Shown: positions 42,949 through 52,556, numbered from the stretch's first letter. The stretch is 64,000 bases of DNA from Verrucomicrobiia bacterium (GCA_026125285.1 JAHCLO010000007.1:124001-188000); one strand, 5' to 3'. Notes: generated from the sequence alone by a model not told the origin. Made by a program: numbers and translations.

Positions 42949-45318
42949 TTAGAGATCCTGGAAACGCCGCGTTTTGAATGGGCCGCTCTTTGCCTTCAAC
43001 ATTCTCTTCAGAGCGGAAATGCCGGCGTTGCGCTGATCCTCCGGCCAGTAAAGTTGGAACGCGGGCGCGCCTTCGATACGGTTGGAAATTAACCAGGCGT
43101 AGAAATCGCATGTACGGAACTCCTTGCCGTCGATTTCCTCGTCATTCGAGGATTCCACGGTATATCCGTACGGGCGCGCGGTGGAGAGTCTTTGGTCGAG
43201 CCAATAGCCGTTTTTTGCGCTTCCAACAATCTTGCCACAATGCGATTCATCCCGAAGCAAGCGGATGACGAACGATCGGAATTCAGTCTTGTTGATAATC
43301 GGTGAGCCGAAGAATTCTTCGATGCCAAACCGTGGCGAACTCATTCGCTTGGGGTCGGGAGTGCTGATCCTGCGAAAGAAAGTAAACCATTGGGAGCGCT
43401 CGTTTTGAAACATAAAGCTCCACATATCCGCCCAAGCGGGATCGTTGGGATACTCTCTGATTGGTGCGAGAATCTGTCCGGGGTGAAGATGAAACTGATC
43501 TGGGCTGATTGCCTTCAGCCAGCGTGCGTATTCAGGCAGCGCGCGCTTGTCGCCCGCTTTAACGCGAAGGGAAACCAAGACCGGCAGTTGGGCGGAAAGG
43601 GTCATGTGCGAGCACAGCGAACAATGCTTGTTGGGATCCAACTTGGTGTAAGCCAAGTCGGTTAGCTTGCGAAAGGTCCCAGTCCCGGCATCGCGATCCC
43701 ATTTAGCGAGGCAGATGGCGAGGTCACACGCCGCGTTCAGGTCAGAAGCGTCATCCACAGTGCCGCCGGCGGGCGTTTTCCCGGCGGATAGAGCAGCCAG
43801 AGCCTCAATGCGCCTGATGAGCAAACCCGAAACCGATGGATTCGCTTCTAACCGAAGCGATTCGCCACGCATCGGGCTCGTATCATTCAAGTCGAGTGGC
43901 AATCCCCAAGGATAATTCCAACGACCAGACGGCACGCAGGCTTTATTGGTGGGCTGAACAATGATGGAGGCAGCTTCGAACCAGCGACCTTGGTCGTCTT
44001 GGAGAATTGCATACAGGCGCTGCTCGCGTGACAGGTTCTTGTACTGATTCCAATAGTCACGCATTGCCGCCGCGGCGCGGCGGTAGATCGCCTGCCTTTC
44101 GTCGGGAGTTTCCTTCTCAGTGAAGGCGGGTGCGAACTGGGTGGTTTCGAGAATGTTTTCTATCGCCACATAAGCAGGCTCGCGCACGCTGACGATGGTG
44201 CGCTCTGTTCGGCTGCTGTATCTACCACCGCCGAACATGCTATAAGGAATCACCCGCGTTAAGCGGTTATCGTTCTCGAAACATTCGATCAGCAGACCCA
44301 CTGCATCCCACCCTTCTCGGATGAGCGCTTGAACTGTGGAGTTTTTCAAGAAGTCGCGGTCGAGGGCATAACCAGCTTGTTGAGCCGTTACGTTTTCGAG
44401 TTGATCTATCAACGCTATGATTCTCTGCGATTTGTCAGCAACGGTCGCCGGATCGCGCAATGGGGTTAAGCGGCGGTGCCGCCGCTCTTGATCGCGCACC
44501 AACCACGGCAGCGCATCCAAAAATGGAAAGTAGGACTCCGCCTTGGAATAGCGGGGATCGGGTTCAAGGCGTTGGTCAAATTGAAGGCCGCGTGATTTTG
44601 CTTCCGCCTCACATTCGTCCCTGGTCTCAGCCAAGACCACGGTCAGATGATATGCCAAATCATCATCCGCTCGCATGTGTGCGCAGGTTGCCCGGTCATA
44701 CATGGTCCAAAGCCGTCCGGTCGTCAGCAGCATAAAGGGTTCGTCCTTTTCCACCAATCGGACACACGATGCCGCAAACTCGTCCGGCGCAAACCGGAGA
44801 ATCAGAGCAATTTTCAGCGGCGTCAGCCATTGTGTCCCAACGCAATAATCCTCAGTTGTGATGACTTGGCCGCGCAAGCTGCCGATTCCCCTATTCAGCA
44901 TCATGGTCTCCGTCATAACGCGAATCATGGTTCGAGCGTCGTCTTTTGCGTTTGCTGGATCGCCCACTGACGTGAGTGGATAAATCAAACCATTCCAGCC
45001 GATGGCGAAATTCGTTCGAGCATTCGTCGCTGCCGGTAACACCCAACCTCGTGTCTTCACCGGAACGCCAGAAACTCTTGAGAGGCTGCCAACAACAATC
45101 TCAATCTCGCGGTATTCGCAGCCGCGTGGATCGGCCAACCCCGTACGGAAAAGGAAATCCACGGCACTTTGCAGGTTGGTGGAGAGAGTTGAAGCCGACG
45201 GCGCCCACGGCGCGGACTGCATCGGGGGCACTGGAAAGAAAGCAGAGTCCGCCGCCAGCGCCACATTCCCTCCGACAACAGAGACACAGTACCAAAATGC
45301 GCAGGCCAACACTTTCAT
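42949..45318 (-). CDS. Hypothetical secreted protein inside the tRNA array
   Basis: 789 aa, signal peptide MKVLACAFWYCVSVVGGNVA ending near ALAADS. The body is soluble, with YREIEIVVGSLSRVSGVPVK and a later HCSLCSHMTLSAQLPVLVSL segment. No recognised domain; similar proteins are probably confined to related bacteria. Transcribed against the flanking tRNA genes, 18 bases from the end of tRNA-Pro and 85 bases from the next tRNA, with AT richer than the operons outside. Likely exported. Its relation to the RNA functions is unclear; it may be a passenger. Confidence 0.7.
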   Translation of the reverse strand: MKVLACAFWYCVSVVGGNVALAADSAFFPVPPMQSAPWAPSASTLSTNLQSAVDFLFRTGLADPRGCEYREIEIVVGSLSRVSGVPVKTRGWVLPAATNARTNFAIGWNGLIYPLTSVGDPANAKDDARTMIRVMTETMMLNRGIGSLRGQVITTEDYCVGTQWLTPLKIALILRFAPDEFAASCVRLVEKDEPFMLLTTGRLWTMYDRATCAHMRADDDLAYHLTVVLAETRDECEAEAKSRGLQFDQRLEPDPRYSKAESYFPFLDALPWLVRDQERRHRRLTPLRDPATVADKSQRIIALIDQLENVTAQQAGYALDRDFLKNSTVQALIREGWDAVGLLIECFENDNRLTRVIPYSMFGGGRYSSRTERTIVSVREPAYVAIENILETTQFAPAFTEKETPDERQAIYRRAAAAMRDYWNQYKNLSREQRLYAILQDDQGRWFEAASIIVQPTNKACVPSGRWNYPWGLPLDLNDTSPMRGESLRLEANPSVSGLLIRRIEALAALSAGKTPAGGTVDDASDLNAACDLAICLAKWDRDAGTGTFRKLTDLAYTKLDPNKHCSLCSHMTLSAQLPVLVSLRVKAGDKRALPEYARWLKAISPDQFHLHPGQILAPIREYPNDPAWADMWSFMFQNERSQWFTFFRRISTPDPKRMSSPRFGIEEFFGSPIINKTEFRSFVIRLLRDESHCGKIVGSAKNGYWLDQRLSTARPYGYTVESSNDEEIDGKEFRTCDFYAWLISNRIEGAPAFQLYWPEDQRNAGISALKRMLKAKSGPFKTRRFQDL

Positions 45319-45403
45319 CCTGTTGCGAGATTGGACCCCAAGCAGTTCAAAGTCAACCAGGGGAGAATTGCCAACCGAATTACGATTTTGCGCATTTCAA
45401 ATT

Positions 45404-45480
45404 GCTGCCGTGGTCGAACACATCAGGCATCCGTCTTCTAAGCGGACTTCATGCAGGTGGGAATCCTGCCGGCAGCGCCA
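45404..45480 (+). tRNA. tRNA-Arg(TCT)-like, G55 elbow
   Basis: Acceptor GCTGCCG/CGGCAGC 7/7, anticodon stem TCCGT/GCGGA with loop CTTCTAA (TCT), T stem GCAGG/CCTGC with loop TGGGAAT, G73, encoded CCA. D loop lacks GG. Confidence 0.88.
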
Positions 45481-45481
45481 T

Positions 45482-45556
45482 TGCCAGGTGGTGTCAAAGT
45501 AGCACGGCGGCCTGTTAAGCCGTTCGGTGTTGGTGCGAGTCCAACCCTGGCAGCCA
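45482..45556 (+). tRNA. tRNA-Asn(GTT)-like, G55 elbow
   Basis: Acceptor TGCCAGG/CCTGGCA 7/7, D arm GTGT-CAAAGTA-GCAC, anticodon loop CTGTTAA (GTT), T stem GTTGG/CCAAC with loop TGCGAGT, G73 as in Asn, encoded CCA. Only one base separates it from tRNA-Arg(TCT). A further degenerate tRNA-like stretch may extend to ~45657 (T-loop-like TGCGACT), overlapping the 3' end of the next gene; I could not fold it. Confidence 0.9.
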
Positions 45557-45604
45557 TTTTTCAGGGTGCGACCGGTGCAGAGCTCAGCCGCTGTGACGAT
45601 CCGA

Positions 45605-46432
45605 TCAGGGTGAGGCGACGCCTAACGGGATTGGTTCACCGGTGCGACTCCAGAGCCAACGGAAGTCTTCGCTCTGGTTATTACGGGGAGGCCAATCGAC
45701 TCCATGGCCGGCGAAGCGTATTGGGAACTTTAGGTCAGGATCGCGCCAACGTTTGGCTTCCGCATGCCCATCAGCAAAGTCCAGAGTGCCGCTGCCATTG
45801 TGCAGCGAACCGGGAAAGTGGATGAATCCGTGGAACGGGCGGTCGGGGTATGCGTCGATGGCAAACTGTCGTTCACGCGTCGTCTCAGGATGGTTATCAA
45901 TAAAGACAAAGCGATGCGACGGGTCGCTACGGGAAAGATCAGCGGTCTTTGCGTAAAAGTTCCAGTAGATACTCCGGTTCTCGGGTGGTGGCAGTCCCAT
46001 GGTGTGATTCATTGAGACATTGCGGATACGGCGTGTTAGACCAGCCGCCCTTTGCTTGGGGCTTACGTAAAAGTCGGCGGTGCATTGATAGATGGCGGCG
46101 TTTTTGGAGTAGTGGCCGAGGACGGAGTGTACCGGTGACATCAACCTCGCCACATTTGTAGTCACATCCCAAGCTTCCCATGATTGCAAGTCGGAAGTCC
46201 ATACGCTCTTTTCGGGGTCTGACACATTCAAGACGAGGCCACCATTGTTGTCATCAGCATAGAGCGTCCAGGCAATGGCAAGCTGCCGTTTGTTGTTCAG
46301 GCACTCTACGAGTCTCGCTTTTGTTTTCGCAGAGGAAAGTGCGGGCAGAAGGAGTGAAGCTAGGACGGCAATGATTGCGATAACCACCAGCAATTCGATC
46401 AGTGTAAATGCACTTTTTCGTCGCCAGTTCAT
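45605..46432 (-). CDS. Prepilin-type (type II pseudopilin-like) secreted protein
   Basis: 275 aa from ATG 46432. [20 protein letters not shown] is the class III signal with cleavage before Phe and the conserved Glu5; the C-terminal part contains [14 protein letters not shown], the WW/H-x9-DG-type tail found in the many such proteins of Planctomycetes and Verrucomicrobia. Exported by a pilus-like or type II system. Placed on the opposite strand within the tRNA array. Confidence 0.88.
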   Translation of the reverse strand: MNWRRKSAFTLIELLVVIAIIAVLASLLLPALSSAKTKARLVECLNNKRQLAIAWTLYADDNNGGLVLNVSDPEKSVWTSDLQSWEAWDVTTNVARLMSPVHSVLGHYSKNAAIYQCTADFYVSPKQRAAGLTRRIRNVSMNHTMGLPPPENRSIYWNFYAKTADLSRSDPSHRFVFIDNHPETTRERQFAIDAYPDRPFHGFIHFPGSLHNGSGTLDFADGHAEAKRWRDPDLKFPIRFAGHGVDWPPRNNQSEDFRWLWSRTGEPIPLGVASP

Positions 46433-46538
46433 GTGAGCGTCAAAAAATTTAGCGAGTAAACTGTAAGCCCGTGGGGTGTCCGGCGGCCAGCCGCAAATCA
46501 CGCGGATCAAGAGTAAGAGCAAGATGGAGGCCTTTTCA

Positions 46539-46627
46539 GGAAGGCAGGCAGATATAAGCTGGCTGCACCTGTCTCGAAAACAGGATCGGCATCGCCGAGG
46601 TCGGAGCATTACCGACGCCTTCCGCCA
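46539..46627 (+). tRNA. tRNA-Ser(CGA)-like, G55 elbow
   Basis: Acceptor GGAAGGC/GCCTTCC 7/7, anticodon stem CCTGT/ACAGG with loop CTCGAAA (CGA), long variable arm as in Ser, T stem GTCGG/CCGAC with loop AGCATTA, G73 as in Ser, encoded CCA. Confidence 0.9.
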
Positions 46628-46628
46628 T

Positions 46629-46702
46629 CGTCCTGTAGCTCAATAGCAGAGCACCCGGCTGATAACCGGGCGACCGCGGAGGATTACCGCGCGGGACGAC
46701 CA
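46629..46702 (+). tRNA. tRNA-Ile(GAT)-like, G55 elbow
   Basis: Acceptor CGTCCTG/CGGGACG 7/7, D arm GCTC-AATAGCA-GAGC, anticodon stem CCCGG/CCGGG with loop CTGATAA (GAT), T stem CGCGG/CCGCG with loop AGGATTA, A73, encoded CCA. One base after tRNA-Ser. Confidence 0.9.
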
Positions 46703-46811
46703 ATTCGGAATGGAGTGTTGGAGTGTTGGGTTGAGGGAGGAATGGGAAATGCCGGGCGAGATCATTCCCAGTACTCCAGTTCTCCACAAATCCATTACCC
46801 CACTTCTTTCG

Positions 46812-46886
46812 CCCCAAGTAGCTGAGGCAGATTAGCGCCTCCCTGAAGAGGAGGAGACGTTGGCGCGCTACCAACCTCGGGGACCA
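46812..46886 (+). tRNA. tRNA-Phe(GAA)-like, G55 elbow
   Basis: Acceptor CCCCAAG/CTCGGGG (6/7), anticodon stem CCTCC/GGAGG with loop CTGAAGA (GAA), T stem GTTGG/CCAAC with loop CGCGCTA, A73, encoded CCA. The 109 bases before it (46703-46811) show no feature. Confidence 0.86.
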
Positions 46887-46891
46887 TTCCC

Positions 46892-46963
46892 GTAGCGGCG
46901 TCTCGGTAGAGCGCCGCCATGCTCAATTTCCATGTCTGCGGCGCTCTTCCGAGACGCCGCTAC
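46892..46963. repeat. Inverted repeat (GTAGCGGCG type) in the rtcB leader
   Basis: 26-base arms 46892-46917 and 46938-46963 are reverse complements with one mismatch. Ends 28 bases before the rtcB start codon, so a transcript from upstream would carry a long hairpin close to the ribosome-binding site. Confidence 0.85.
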
Positions 46964-46991
46964 GCCCGGAGATTCTCAATTCTCAACTCAA

Positions 46992-48125
46992 ATGAACTCT
47001 CAATTGCTCTCCACTCAGGTGCGCCTTTTCGCCTCGGCCCGAAGCTGGATCGAAGGCGAAGCGGTGCGTCAACTCTATGCCACGGCGAAGCTCGATGGCG
47101 TGCGACTCGCGGTGGGCTTCCCGGATTTGCATCCGGGCAAAGGCACGCCGGTCGGCGCCGCCTTCGTGACTGAAGGCGTGATCTATCCGCACCTCATCGG
47201 TGGGGACATCGGTTGCGGCATGGCGCTGTTCAAGACGGACCTAGTGCGTCGCGACGCCAAGCTCGACCGTTGGGCAGATTTGCGCTTCAACCTCGAACAC
47301 CCGTGGGACGAGTTCGTGTACGGCTTCCTGGCCGAACACGATCTGGAGTCCACGGAGTTCGACCCGGCACTTGGCACCATCGGCGGCGGCAATCACTTCG
47401 CCGAGTTGCAGGCCGTTGAGGAGATCCTCGACGCCAGCGCATTCCGCAAGATCGGCCTGGGCAAGCAGCAACTGGTGGTGCTGGTCCACAGCGGCTCGCG
47501 TGGATTGGGTGAATCCATCCTGCGGGCTCACGTGGAACAGCACTTCGGTGACGGCGTGGAAACCGAATCGTTCGCCGCAGAGGCATACCTCCGCGACCAC
47601 GACGTCGCTGTGCGCTGGGCCAAGGCGAACCGGGAACTCATCGCCCGTCGCTTCGTGGCGACGCTCGGTGCGGAAGCCGAATGCCTCTGGGACGGTTGCC
47701 ACAACAGCATCACGCGCTGCGAAAGCGAGGCCGCTGCTGTCTGGGTCCACCGCAAGGGCGCAGTCACTGTCGAGAGCAACTTTGTGGTCATCCCCGGTTC
47801 GCGCGGCTCGCTCAGCTACCTCGTGAGACCGACGGGCGATGGTGAAAGTCACGCCTGGTCGCTGGCTCACGGTGCGGGTCGGAAGTGGGCACGCAGCGAA
47901 GCTCGGCTCCGCATGCGCGAACGGTTCCACCGTCATCAGTTGGTGCAAACGCCGCTCGGTGGCCGGGTGGTCTGCGAAGAGCGCGACCTGCTCTACGAGG
48001 AAGCGCCGGGTGCCTACAAGAAGGTCGAGACAGTGGTTCAGGACCTCGTTGATGCCGGACTCGTGTCCGTCATCGCGACGTTGCGACCACTCCTCACCTA
48101 CAAGACGCGCAAACTTCGCCGCTAG
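46992..48125 (+). CDS. rtcB: RtcB-family RNA ligase (short clade)
   Basis: 377 aa from ATG 46992. GGDIGCGM (residues 71-77) with Asp72 and Cys75 binds manganese; GGGNHFAE (131-138) and LVHSGSRGLG (165-173) supply further metal His residues; VIPGSRGSLSYLV (266-278); and LAHGAGRKWAR (291-301) holds the His293 expected to be guanylylated. RtcB joins 2',3'-cyclic phosphate to 5'-OH ends using GTP and Mn, repairing cleaved tRNAs. It is shorter than E. coli RtcB (408) and belongs to the clade usually called RtcB-like or RtcB2. It sits within the tRNA array and ~5.3 kb from Ro60, its known functional neighbour in other bacteria. No rtcA or archease is visible. Confidence 0.93.
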   Translation: MNSQLLSTQVRLFASARSWIEGEAVRQLYATAKLDGVRLAVGFPDLHPGKGTPVGAAFVTEGVIYPHLIGGDIGCGMALFKTDLVRRDAKLDRWADLRFNLEHPWDEFVYGFLAEHDLESTEFDPALGTIGGGNHFAELQAVEEILDASAFRKIGLGKQQLVVLVHSGSRGLGESILRAHVEQHFGDGVETESFAAEAYLRDHDVAVRWAKANRELIARRFVATLGAEAECLWDGCHNSITRCESEAAAVWVHRKGAVTVESNFVVIPGSRGSLSYLVRPTGDGESHAWSLAHGAGRKWARSEARLRMRERFHRHQLVQTPLGGRVVCEERDLLYEEAPGAYKKVETVVQDLVDAGLVSVIATLRPLLTYKTRKLRR

Positions 48126-48240
48126 CGCGTGATCGCAGGCCCAGCTTGGGCATCGCCACGGAGAAATCGAGTCCACGGGGTTAATGCCGGCCAGCGAGCC
48201 GGCAACCCTGTGCTCCTTTCCGCCGGCGGCGTCACTTTCT

Positions 48241-48318
48241 GTCCGTGAATGCAAAGCAGCTCGCGCATCCAGCCCTTCAAGCTGGTCCTAGCCGGTGCGA
48301 GTCCGGCCACGGATGCCA
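48241..48318 (+). tRNA. tRNA-Glu(TTC)-like, G55 elbow
   Basis: Acceptor GTCCGTG/CACGGAT 7/7 (one G:U), anticodon stem CCAGC/GCTGG with loop CCTTCAA (TTC, C33), T stem GCCGG/CCGGC with loop TGCGAGT, G73 as in Glu, encoded CCA. It starts 115 bases after rtcB on the same strand. Confidence 0.88.
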
Positions 48319-48321
48319 TTT

Positions 48322-48401
48322 GCTCTCAAGGTGTAATTAGTCTCCTGCACGCCGCTCTGCGAAGGCGGAGGTTCGTGGTGCAAATCCACGTGAGAGCACC
48401 A
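48322..48401 (+). tRNA. tRNA-Arg(GCG)-like, G55 elbow
   Basis: Acceptor GCTCTCA/TGAGAGC 7/7, anticodon stem CCGCT/GGCGG (one wobble) with loop CTGCGAA (GCG), T stem CGTGG/CCACG with loop TGCAAAT, A73, encoded CCA. GCG-anticodon Arg genes are unusual in bacteria, where ACG (inosine) normally serves. Confidence 0.85.
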
Positions 48402-48409
48402 TTTTCAAA

Positions 48410-48485
48410 GCCCCCGTGCCTCAGCAGCTACAGGGCGGGTTTCGTAAACCCGTATTCGTCGGTGCGAGTCCGACCCGGGGCTCCA
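48410..48485 (+). tRNA. tRNA-Thr(CGT)-like, G55 elbow
   Basis: Acceptor GCCCCCG/CCGGGGC 6/7, anticodon stem CGGGT/ACCCG with loop TTCGTAA (CGT), T stem GTCGG/CCGAC with loop TGCGAGT, U73, encoded CCA. Confidence 0.86.
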
Positions 48486-48519
48486 GCCTTCGCCAATTGT
48501 GTTAGCAATTGGCGAGGGC
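48486..48519 (+). other. 14-bp stem-loop after tRNA-Thr
   Basis: GCCTTCGCCAATTG, loop TGTTAG, then CAATTGGCGAGGGC forms 14 pairs (one G:U). No T-tract follows, so it looks like a processing or stability element rather than a terminator. A second 6-bp hairpin CCCACC/GGTGGG follows immediately at 48521-48548. Confidence 0.6.
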
Positions 48520-48593
48520 TGCCCACCATAGCTTCAGCGAAGGTGGGCTTGTTCGTTGACCTGCATGGCTACGGCTGGCAGGCCACTTTAATG

Positions 48594-48667
48594 GTGATCA
48601 TGATGTAACAGTAGCATCACGCCCCGTGAAGGCGTTTGTGCCGGTGCGAATCCGGTTGGTCACCCCA
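48594..48667 (+). tRNA. tRNA-His(GTG)-like, G55 elbow
   Basis: Acceptor GTGATCA/TGGTCAC 7/7, preceded by G at 48593 and followed by C73, the G-1:C73 pair that defines histidine tRNA. D arm ATGT-AACAGTA-GCAT, anticodon stem ACGCC/GGCGT with loop CCGTGAA (GTG, C33), T stem GCCGG/CCGGT with loop TGCGAAT, CCA encoded. Confidence 0.9.
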
Positions 48668-49105
48668 ATTTCTCAATTTGAATCAGCCAGAAGCCTGGCG
48701 GCAGTTCGCCGGCACGGTTCTGAGGATCCGCTGATTCAATCAGCGGTTCGAATCCGCACGCACGTCGGCCTAAAACCAAAACCAACTCCATGGTTATCCG
48801 ACGAAAGTAAGCCCGCAAGATCGGCATCCACTTCCTCGGCATCGAAGTGAACGAGGTGATGTTCTCCGCAGGCCCGAAGCGTGCTTTCGCCGACGTCCTT
48901 ATACTCGAACGCGCCCGGGGTGAGAGCGCCTCGCTGCACAATCTCGCCAAGTGAGTTGGTGTGCTCGAAGACAATGCCCGCCCAAGCGATGTCAATTGCC
49001 AGCAGGGGACTTGTTCCTCAAATATAAATCCTCGGCGTCAAATCTTAAGGAGCACTTCTGCCCAAGGCCTGGCGGCAACAAGTGACGCAACTCTCGTATG
49101 AGGGC
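48668..49105. other. Unresolved spacer with a canonical T-arm-like hairpin
   Basis: Contains CCGCTGAT-TCA-ATCAGCGG (48728-48746) followed by GCGG-TTCGAAT-CCGC, a canonical T arm without a foldable rest of a tRNA. A minus-strand frame from about 49002 to 48736 (ending VRIRTAD) looks weakly protein-like but has no ATG and runs through that hairpin. I support neither a full tRNA nor a gene here. Confidence 0.3.
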
Positions 49106-50248
49106 TCACACCTTTCGAAAGAAGCGGCGATAGGACAACGCAAAGCCGGTATAAACCAGAAGCAACGATCCGGCGGTCGCCACGACGGCGATGATCTTCC
49201 CAGACACACCGAATGCTTCGCCGGTATGCAGGAAGCGCACCCAGATACGCGCGCGGACGCCGGGCGTCCGGTCGTCGAATCCGACCTTTGACAAGACGTC
49301 GCCGCGAAAGGGATCCATCGCCACTTGGATGCGCCCGCGCGTGGCAAAGGGTGCCGGTTCAAACACGACGCAGTTCAATGGCTGGACTTTGTTGCCCGGC
49401 GAAGAACCAAGAGGCAAGGCGATGGATTCCCATTCGGGGAAGTCCGATTTCAGGCGCGTGAGGATATGCTCGAGTGGGACGCGGGGATGATCGGCCGCTG
49501 CCGGTGGCACCTGCACCGGCGGGGTTGCCAGAATGCCAGGGCCGCGTGCATCCGGTGCCGGTTCACCAGCGAGGGTGAAAACCAACCGGTGCGCCCACGC
49601 GTAGGAAATGACCACGGCGGTCGCGACGAGAACCACCAGCACCGGCAGACACCAGAAACCCATCACGTTGTGCCAGTTGAAATTCCTAGCCCTGCTTTGT
49701 TGACGACGGACAAACCAGATCACCGGACGAAACGCCTTCCAGTTCCAGCGGCGGGGAAACCACAGATACAGCCCCGTGCAGCAGAGAATCAGAAAGGCGA
49801 AGTTGCACACGCCGGTGATGGCTTTCCCCGCCGCCTGGCCTTTGCCTTTCATGCCGAGCCAGCGGTGCCAGTCCTCGAGCGTGTGGAGGAAAGTGTGAGC
49901 GCTGGTGGATTTTGGTTCGCGCGCCTCGCCGGTGTAAGGATCCACATACAACGCAAGTTCGCGACCGGAGAAGTATTGGTAAGCCAGTGAGGAATCCTTC
50001 GGCACGATCACCATGGATGCCTTGAACGAGGGGTGGCTCTCCCGCAACTGGTCGTCGAGTTCCTCAATCGTCAGGCGGGGACGATCCCCAGATGCCGAAC
50101 TGACCTGCCGAACATCGCGATCCAACCATTCCAGGATTTCGTGCTCAAAGGCGATGGCAATACCCGTTGCGGACATGATCGCAATGACCACGCCGGCCAC
50201 GAGTCCGCAAACGAGATGAACCCAGAAAATGACTTTGCGCAGAGCCAT
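49106..50248 (-). CDS. PepSY-associated transmembrane protein
   Basis: 380 aa. Four membrane helices (about 8-33, 143-165, 195-222, 350-372) and two periplasmic PepSY regions (LTIEELDDQLRESHPSFKAS; RVPLEHILTRLKSDFPEWES). LHTLEDWHRWLGMKGKGQAA and NWHNVMGFWCLP hold the His residues typical of iron-uptake-associated PepSY_TM proteins (reductase-like). Not obviously related to the RNA functions around it. Confidence 0.9.
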   Translation of the reverse strand: MALRKVIFWVHLVCGLVAGVVIAIMSATGIAIAFEHEILEWLDRDVRQVSSASGDRPRLTIEELDDQLRESHPSFKASMVIVPKDSSLAYQYFSGRELALYVDPYTGEAREPKSTSAHTFLHTLEDWHRWLGMKGKGQAAGKAITGVCNFAFLILCCTGLYLWFPRRWNWKAFRPVIWFVRRQQSRARNFNWHNVMGFWCLPVLVVLVATAVVISYAWAHRLVFTLAGEPAPDARGPGILATPPVQVPPAAADHPRVPLEHILTRLKSDFPEWESIALPLGSSPGNKVQPLNCVVFEPAPFATRGRIQVAMDPFRGDVLSKVGFDDRTPGVRARIWVRFLHTGEAFGVSGKIIAVVATAGSLLLVYTGFALSYRRFFRKV

Positions 50249-50314
50249 GAAGGCAGATTGGGAAATGTCGCGACGCGCAGCGGGAATCTGACGAGAACCG
50301 GCGCCGGGCGTCGT

Positions 50315-51139
50315 TTATCGTCTGGGCGACCAATCCGGTCCGTCCGCCTGGTTTGCCCAGCGGGTCATGTCCCGCATCTCCGCCAGTTTGAGGGTTTCGG
50401 AGTGACCATCAAGGTGATTAAAAATCGCCGCCTTGTTCCAGCGCGGATGCACGTAACCCCACCGGCTCGCCGAGGCGCTTTCGTCATAGGTGGCGGCCCA
50501 TTTCTGCCCCGGGGTGTTTGGGGCAAAGTTGGGCGCGAGGATCTCGTAAAATCCGTCCTGGGGTTCGGTCCCGTCGTTGTAGCGGGCGGAACCGAAGACG
50601 ATCAAACGGCTGGGCTGCCGGGCTTGTGTGGCTTTTGAAATGTGCAGATTGGGGGAACTGCCAACCAGTATTCCGCCCAGGAAATACGAGTTCAGCCCGA
50701 AGCTGGGAAAAAGGCTGACCTGATACGCCCACTCCTCGCGCGGCTGACTGGCGGCGGGGCTGGCGAGTCTGGCCTGCTTGTTGACGAGAACGGACCCGTT
50801 GATCGCGTAATTGATATGCGGCACGAGCCGCCACGGATAGCGTTCATTGCCGGGCCAACGGATAGGTGTGCCGGTGGCATCCGCCGCCGGTTCATCCGCC
50901 ATGCCCGGCAGCAGGCGATCGTCCTGGTCATGTGCGAAACTGATATACGCCAGTCCCAGTTGCTTGGAGGCCGTCAGTTCGTTCGTCCGGCGGGCGGCGT
51001 CTTTTGCCCGGCCCAACGCGGGCAGCAACAACGCGGCAAGTATCGCGATGATGGCGATGACGACCAATAATTCAATCAGAGTGAACCCGCGTCCGCCCGG
51101 ACGCGGGTTCGTTATTGGGCGACCCGGAAGCGGATTCAT
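50315..51139 (-). CDS. Prepilin-type secreted protein
   Basis: 274 aa. [20 protein letters not shown] is the class III prepilin signal; the tail [20 protein letters not shown] has the H-x-DG motif of the DUF1559-related family. Its start overlaps the stop of the gene at 51136 by four bases, so both are co-translated. Exported. Confidence 0.88.
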   Translation of the reverse strand: MNPLPGRPITNPRPGGRGFTLIELLVVIAIIAILAALLLPALGRAKDAARRTNELTASKQLGLAYISFAHDQDDRLLPGMADEPAADATGTPIRWPGNERYPWRLVPHINYAINGSVLVNKQARLASPAASQPREEWAYQVSLFPSFGLNSYFLGGILVGSSPNLHISKATQARQPSRLIVFGSARYNDGTEPQDGFYEILAPNFAPNTPGQKWAATYDESASASRWGYVHPRWNKAAIFNHLDGHSETLKLAEMRDMTRWANQADGPDWSPRR

Positions 51140-52311
51140 GGGGTGGTGATTTGGATCACGCGATAATATTTCGGTGCCGCTGTGGAGTTGGCATCAGTCC
51201 ACTCCACCACGCCGTCGGCGGGATAGGTCAGCGCCGGGCTGGTGTTGGTTTCCCAATTGATCAGATTCCCGGAGTGTTGGATATGGAACGTCTGATTAGT
51301 GCTGCCGGGGAAGCGCAGCACCGGAAGTTGATTCACCAATCGCAGCGAAAGCCGGAAGGGCGGAGCGGTGTAGGTCAAATCCAGCCGGCCCCCTTGCTTG
51401 TCAAACGTCTCGTTCGTGGCGAGCCGGAGAAAACCATCCACCGGCGTATGGTGCAGCGAACTGACGATCAGGCCAAGCTGGCCGACATGCAGCGCCTGTT
51501 GCAGGTAGGCTTGAATGGCTGGATTGTTAACGTCTAGATCGAAAACCAGATGGTCACCGACGGCAATCACATCCCCCGGACTTTTGTTGGTGATGATCGC
51601 CACCGCCCACGGGTTCGCCTCCATGCGATCATACACATTGTTGTTGACGGCGATGGGTTGGCCGTTGGTGTCGAACGAGAGCGGAAAGGCGTTGCGGGGA
51701 AACGGCGGGGTGGTGGCCACCATCAGGTTGGAAAATTCATTGTAAAGCGGCGCCGTCGTGCCCACGCCTTCGTTGTCATCAAAGGAGAACCCCGTGAAAC
51801 CATTGCTCAACCCGAACCCAAAAAGGCAGATGGGCCGGCCGGCATCCAAGTCGGCCACATGATCGGTGGCGTAGTTGGTGGCGGTGGAACGCAGGTGAGT
51901 CCGCCAACTGTCGTAGGTCGGATCATAGACGACTTCCTGAATGATGTTCCCGCCGCTGTCCTTGGCCGGACTGACCTCAATCACTTCCACCATCAGCCGC
52001 GCCGACTGAATCTGGTAATTCGTCGCGCCCAACCCGGTCGGAATCTGGGCCGAGAGGTCATAGGCAACATGATAGGACGCCGCCCGATCCTCTTCGCTGC
52101 CGCTCACCTCGCGTTTGGTGAAGAGCGCTGCAGACTCGTAGGAGCCTGCCGAAACGCCGCCCAAGCGGTGATAACCCCATTGGTCCAGGCCCGGCGCTTC
52201 AAACGAAGCGCTATCAGCCCAACCGGTCAGAGTGCTGGCAACCAGCCCGCCGCCGAGGACCGCTTCCAGGATTTTTCTCCGAATCATCGTCAGTGTCATA
52301 TTGTGTGTCAT
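51136..52311 (-). CDS. Hypothetical secreted protein
   Basis: 391 aa. N-terminus [20 protein letters not shown] continues into a hydrophobic signal region ending near LTGWADS. Later [20 protein letters not shown] and a C-terminal beta-rich ~70 residues ([31 protein letters not shown]) like the terminal segments of other exported proteins in this window. No enzymatic motif seen. Operon with the prepilin-like gene downstream. Confidence 0.75.
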   Translation of the reverse strand: MTHNMTLTMIRRKILEAVLGGGLVASTLTGWADSASFEAPGLDQWGYHRLGGVSAGSYESAALFTKREVSGSEEDRAASYHVAYDLSAQIPTGLGATNYQIQSARLMVEVIEVSPAKDSGGNIIQEVVYDPTYDSWRTHLRSTATNYATDHVADLDAGRPICLFGFGLSNGFTGFSFDDNEGVGTTAPLYNEFSNLMVATTPPFPRNAFPLSFDTNGQPIAVNNNVYDRMEANPWAVAIITNKSPGDVIAVGDHLVFDLDVNNPAIQAYLQQALHVGQLGLIVSSLHHTPVDGFLRLATNETFDKQGGRLDLTYTAPPFRLSLRLVNQLPVLRFPGSTNQTFHIQHSGNLINWETNTSPALTYPADGVVEWTDANSTAAPKYYRVIQITTP

Positions 52312-52556
52312 AAGTTCTTTCTCACTCTTTCAACGCCCGGCAGCTTCATGTTTCAAAGGTTCCAATGTTGTGTTCCCCGCGCTGCCAATGCTCGGCAGCA
52401 CGCACAACGGTATCTGAGGCAGCAGCTACCCGCTCCCGGTGGATTGCGCTTTTTTGTCGGTGGCTTGCGGACGTGGCGCAGCACCACGGTCGCGGTGCGC
52501 TCGGCTCTGAACCGCATCCGCGAGTTGGCGCTCAAAGCTCGCGCTGCTTCGCGGAT

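Noticed and set aside
45558..45657. Possible tRNA-Val or other tRNA between tRNA-Asn and the prepilin gene end.
   Set aside because: A TGCGACT loop and CCA are present but T and acceptor stems cannot be paired; left unassigned, so Val stays missing from the set.
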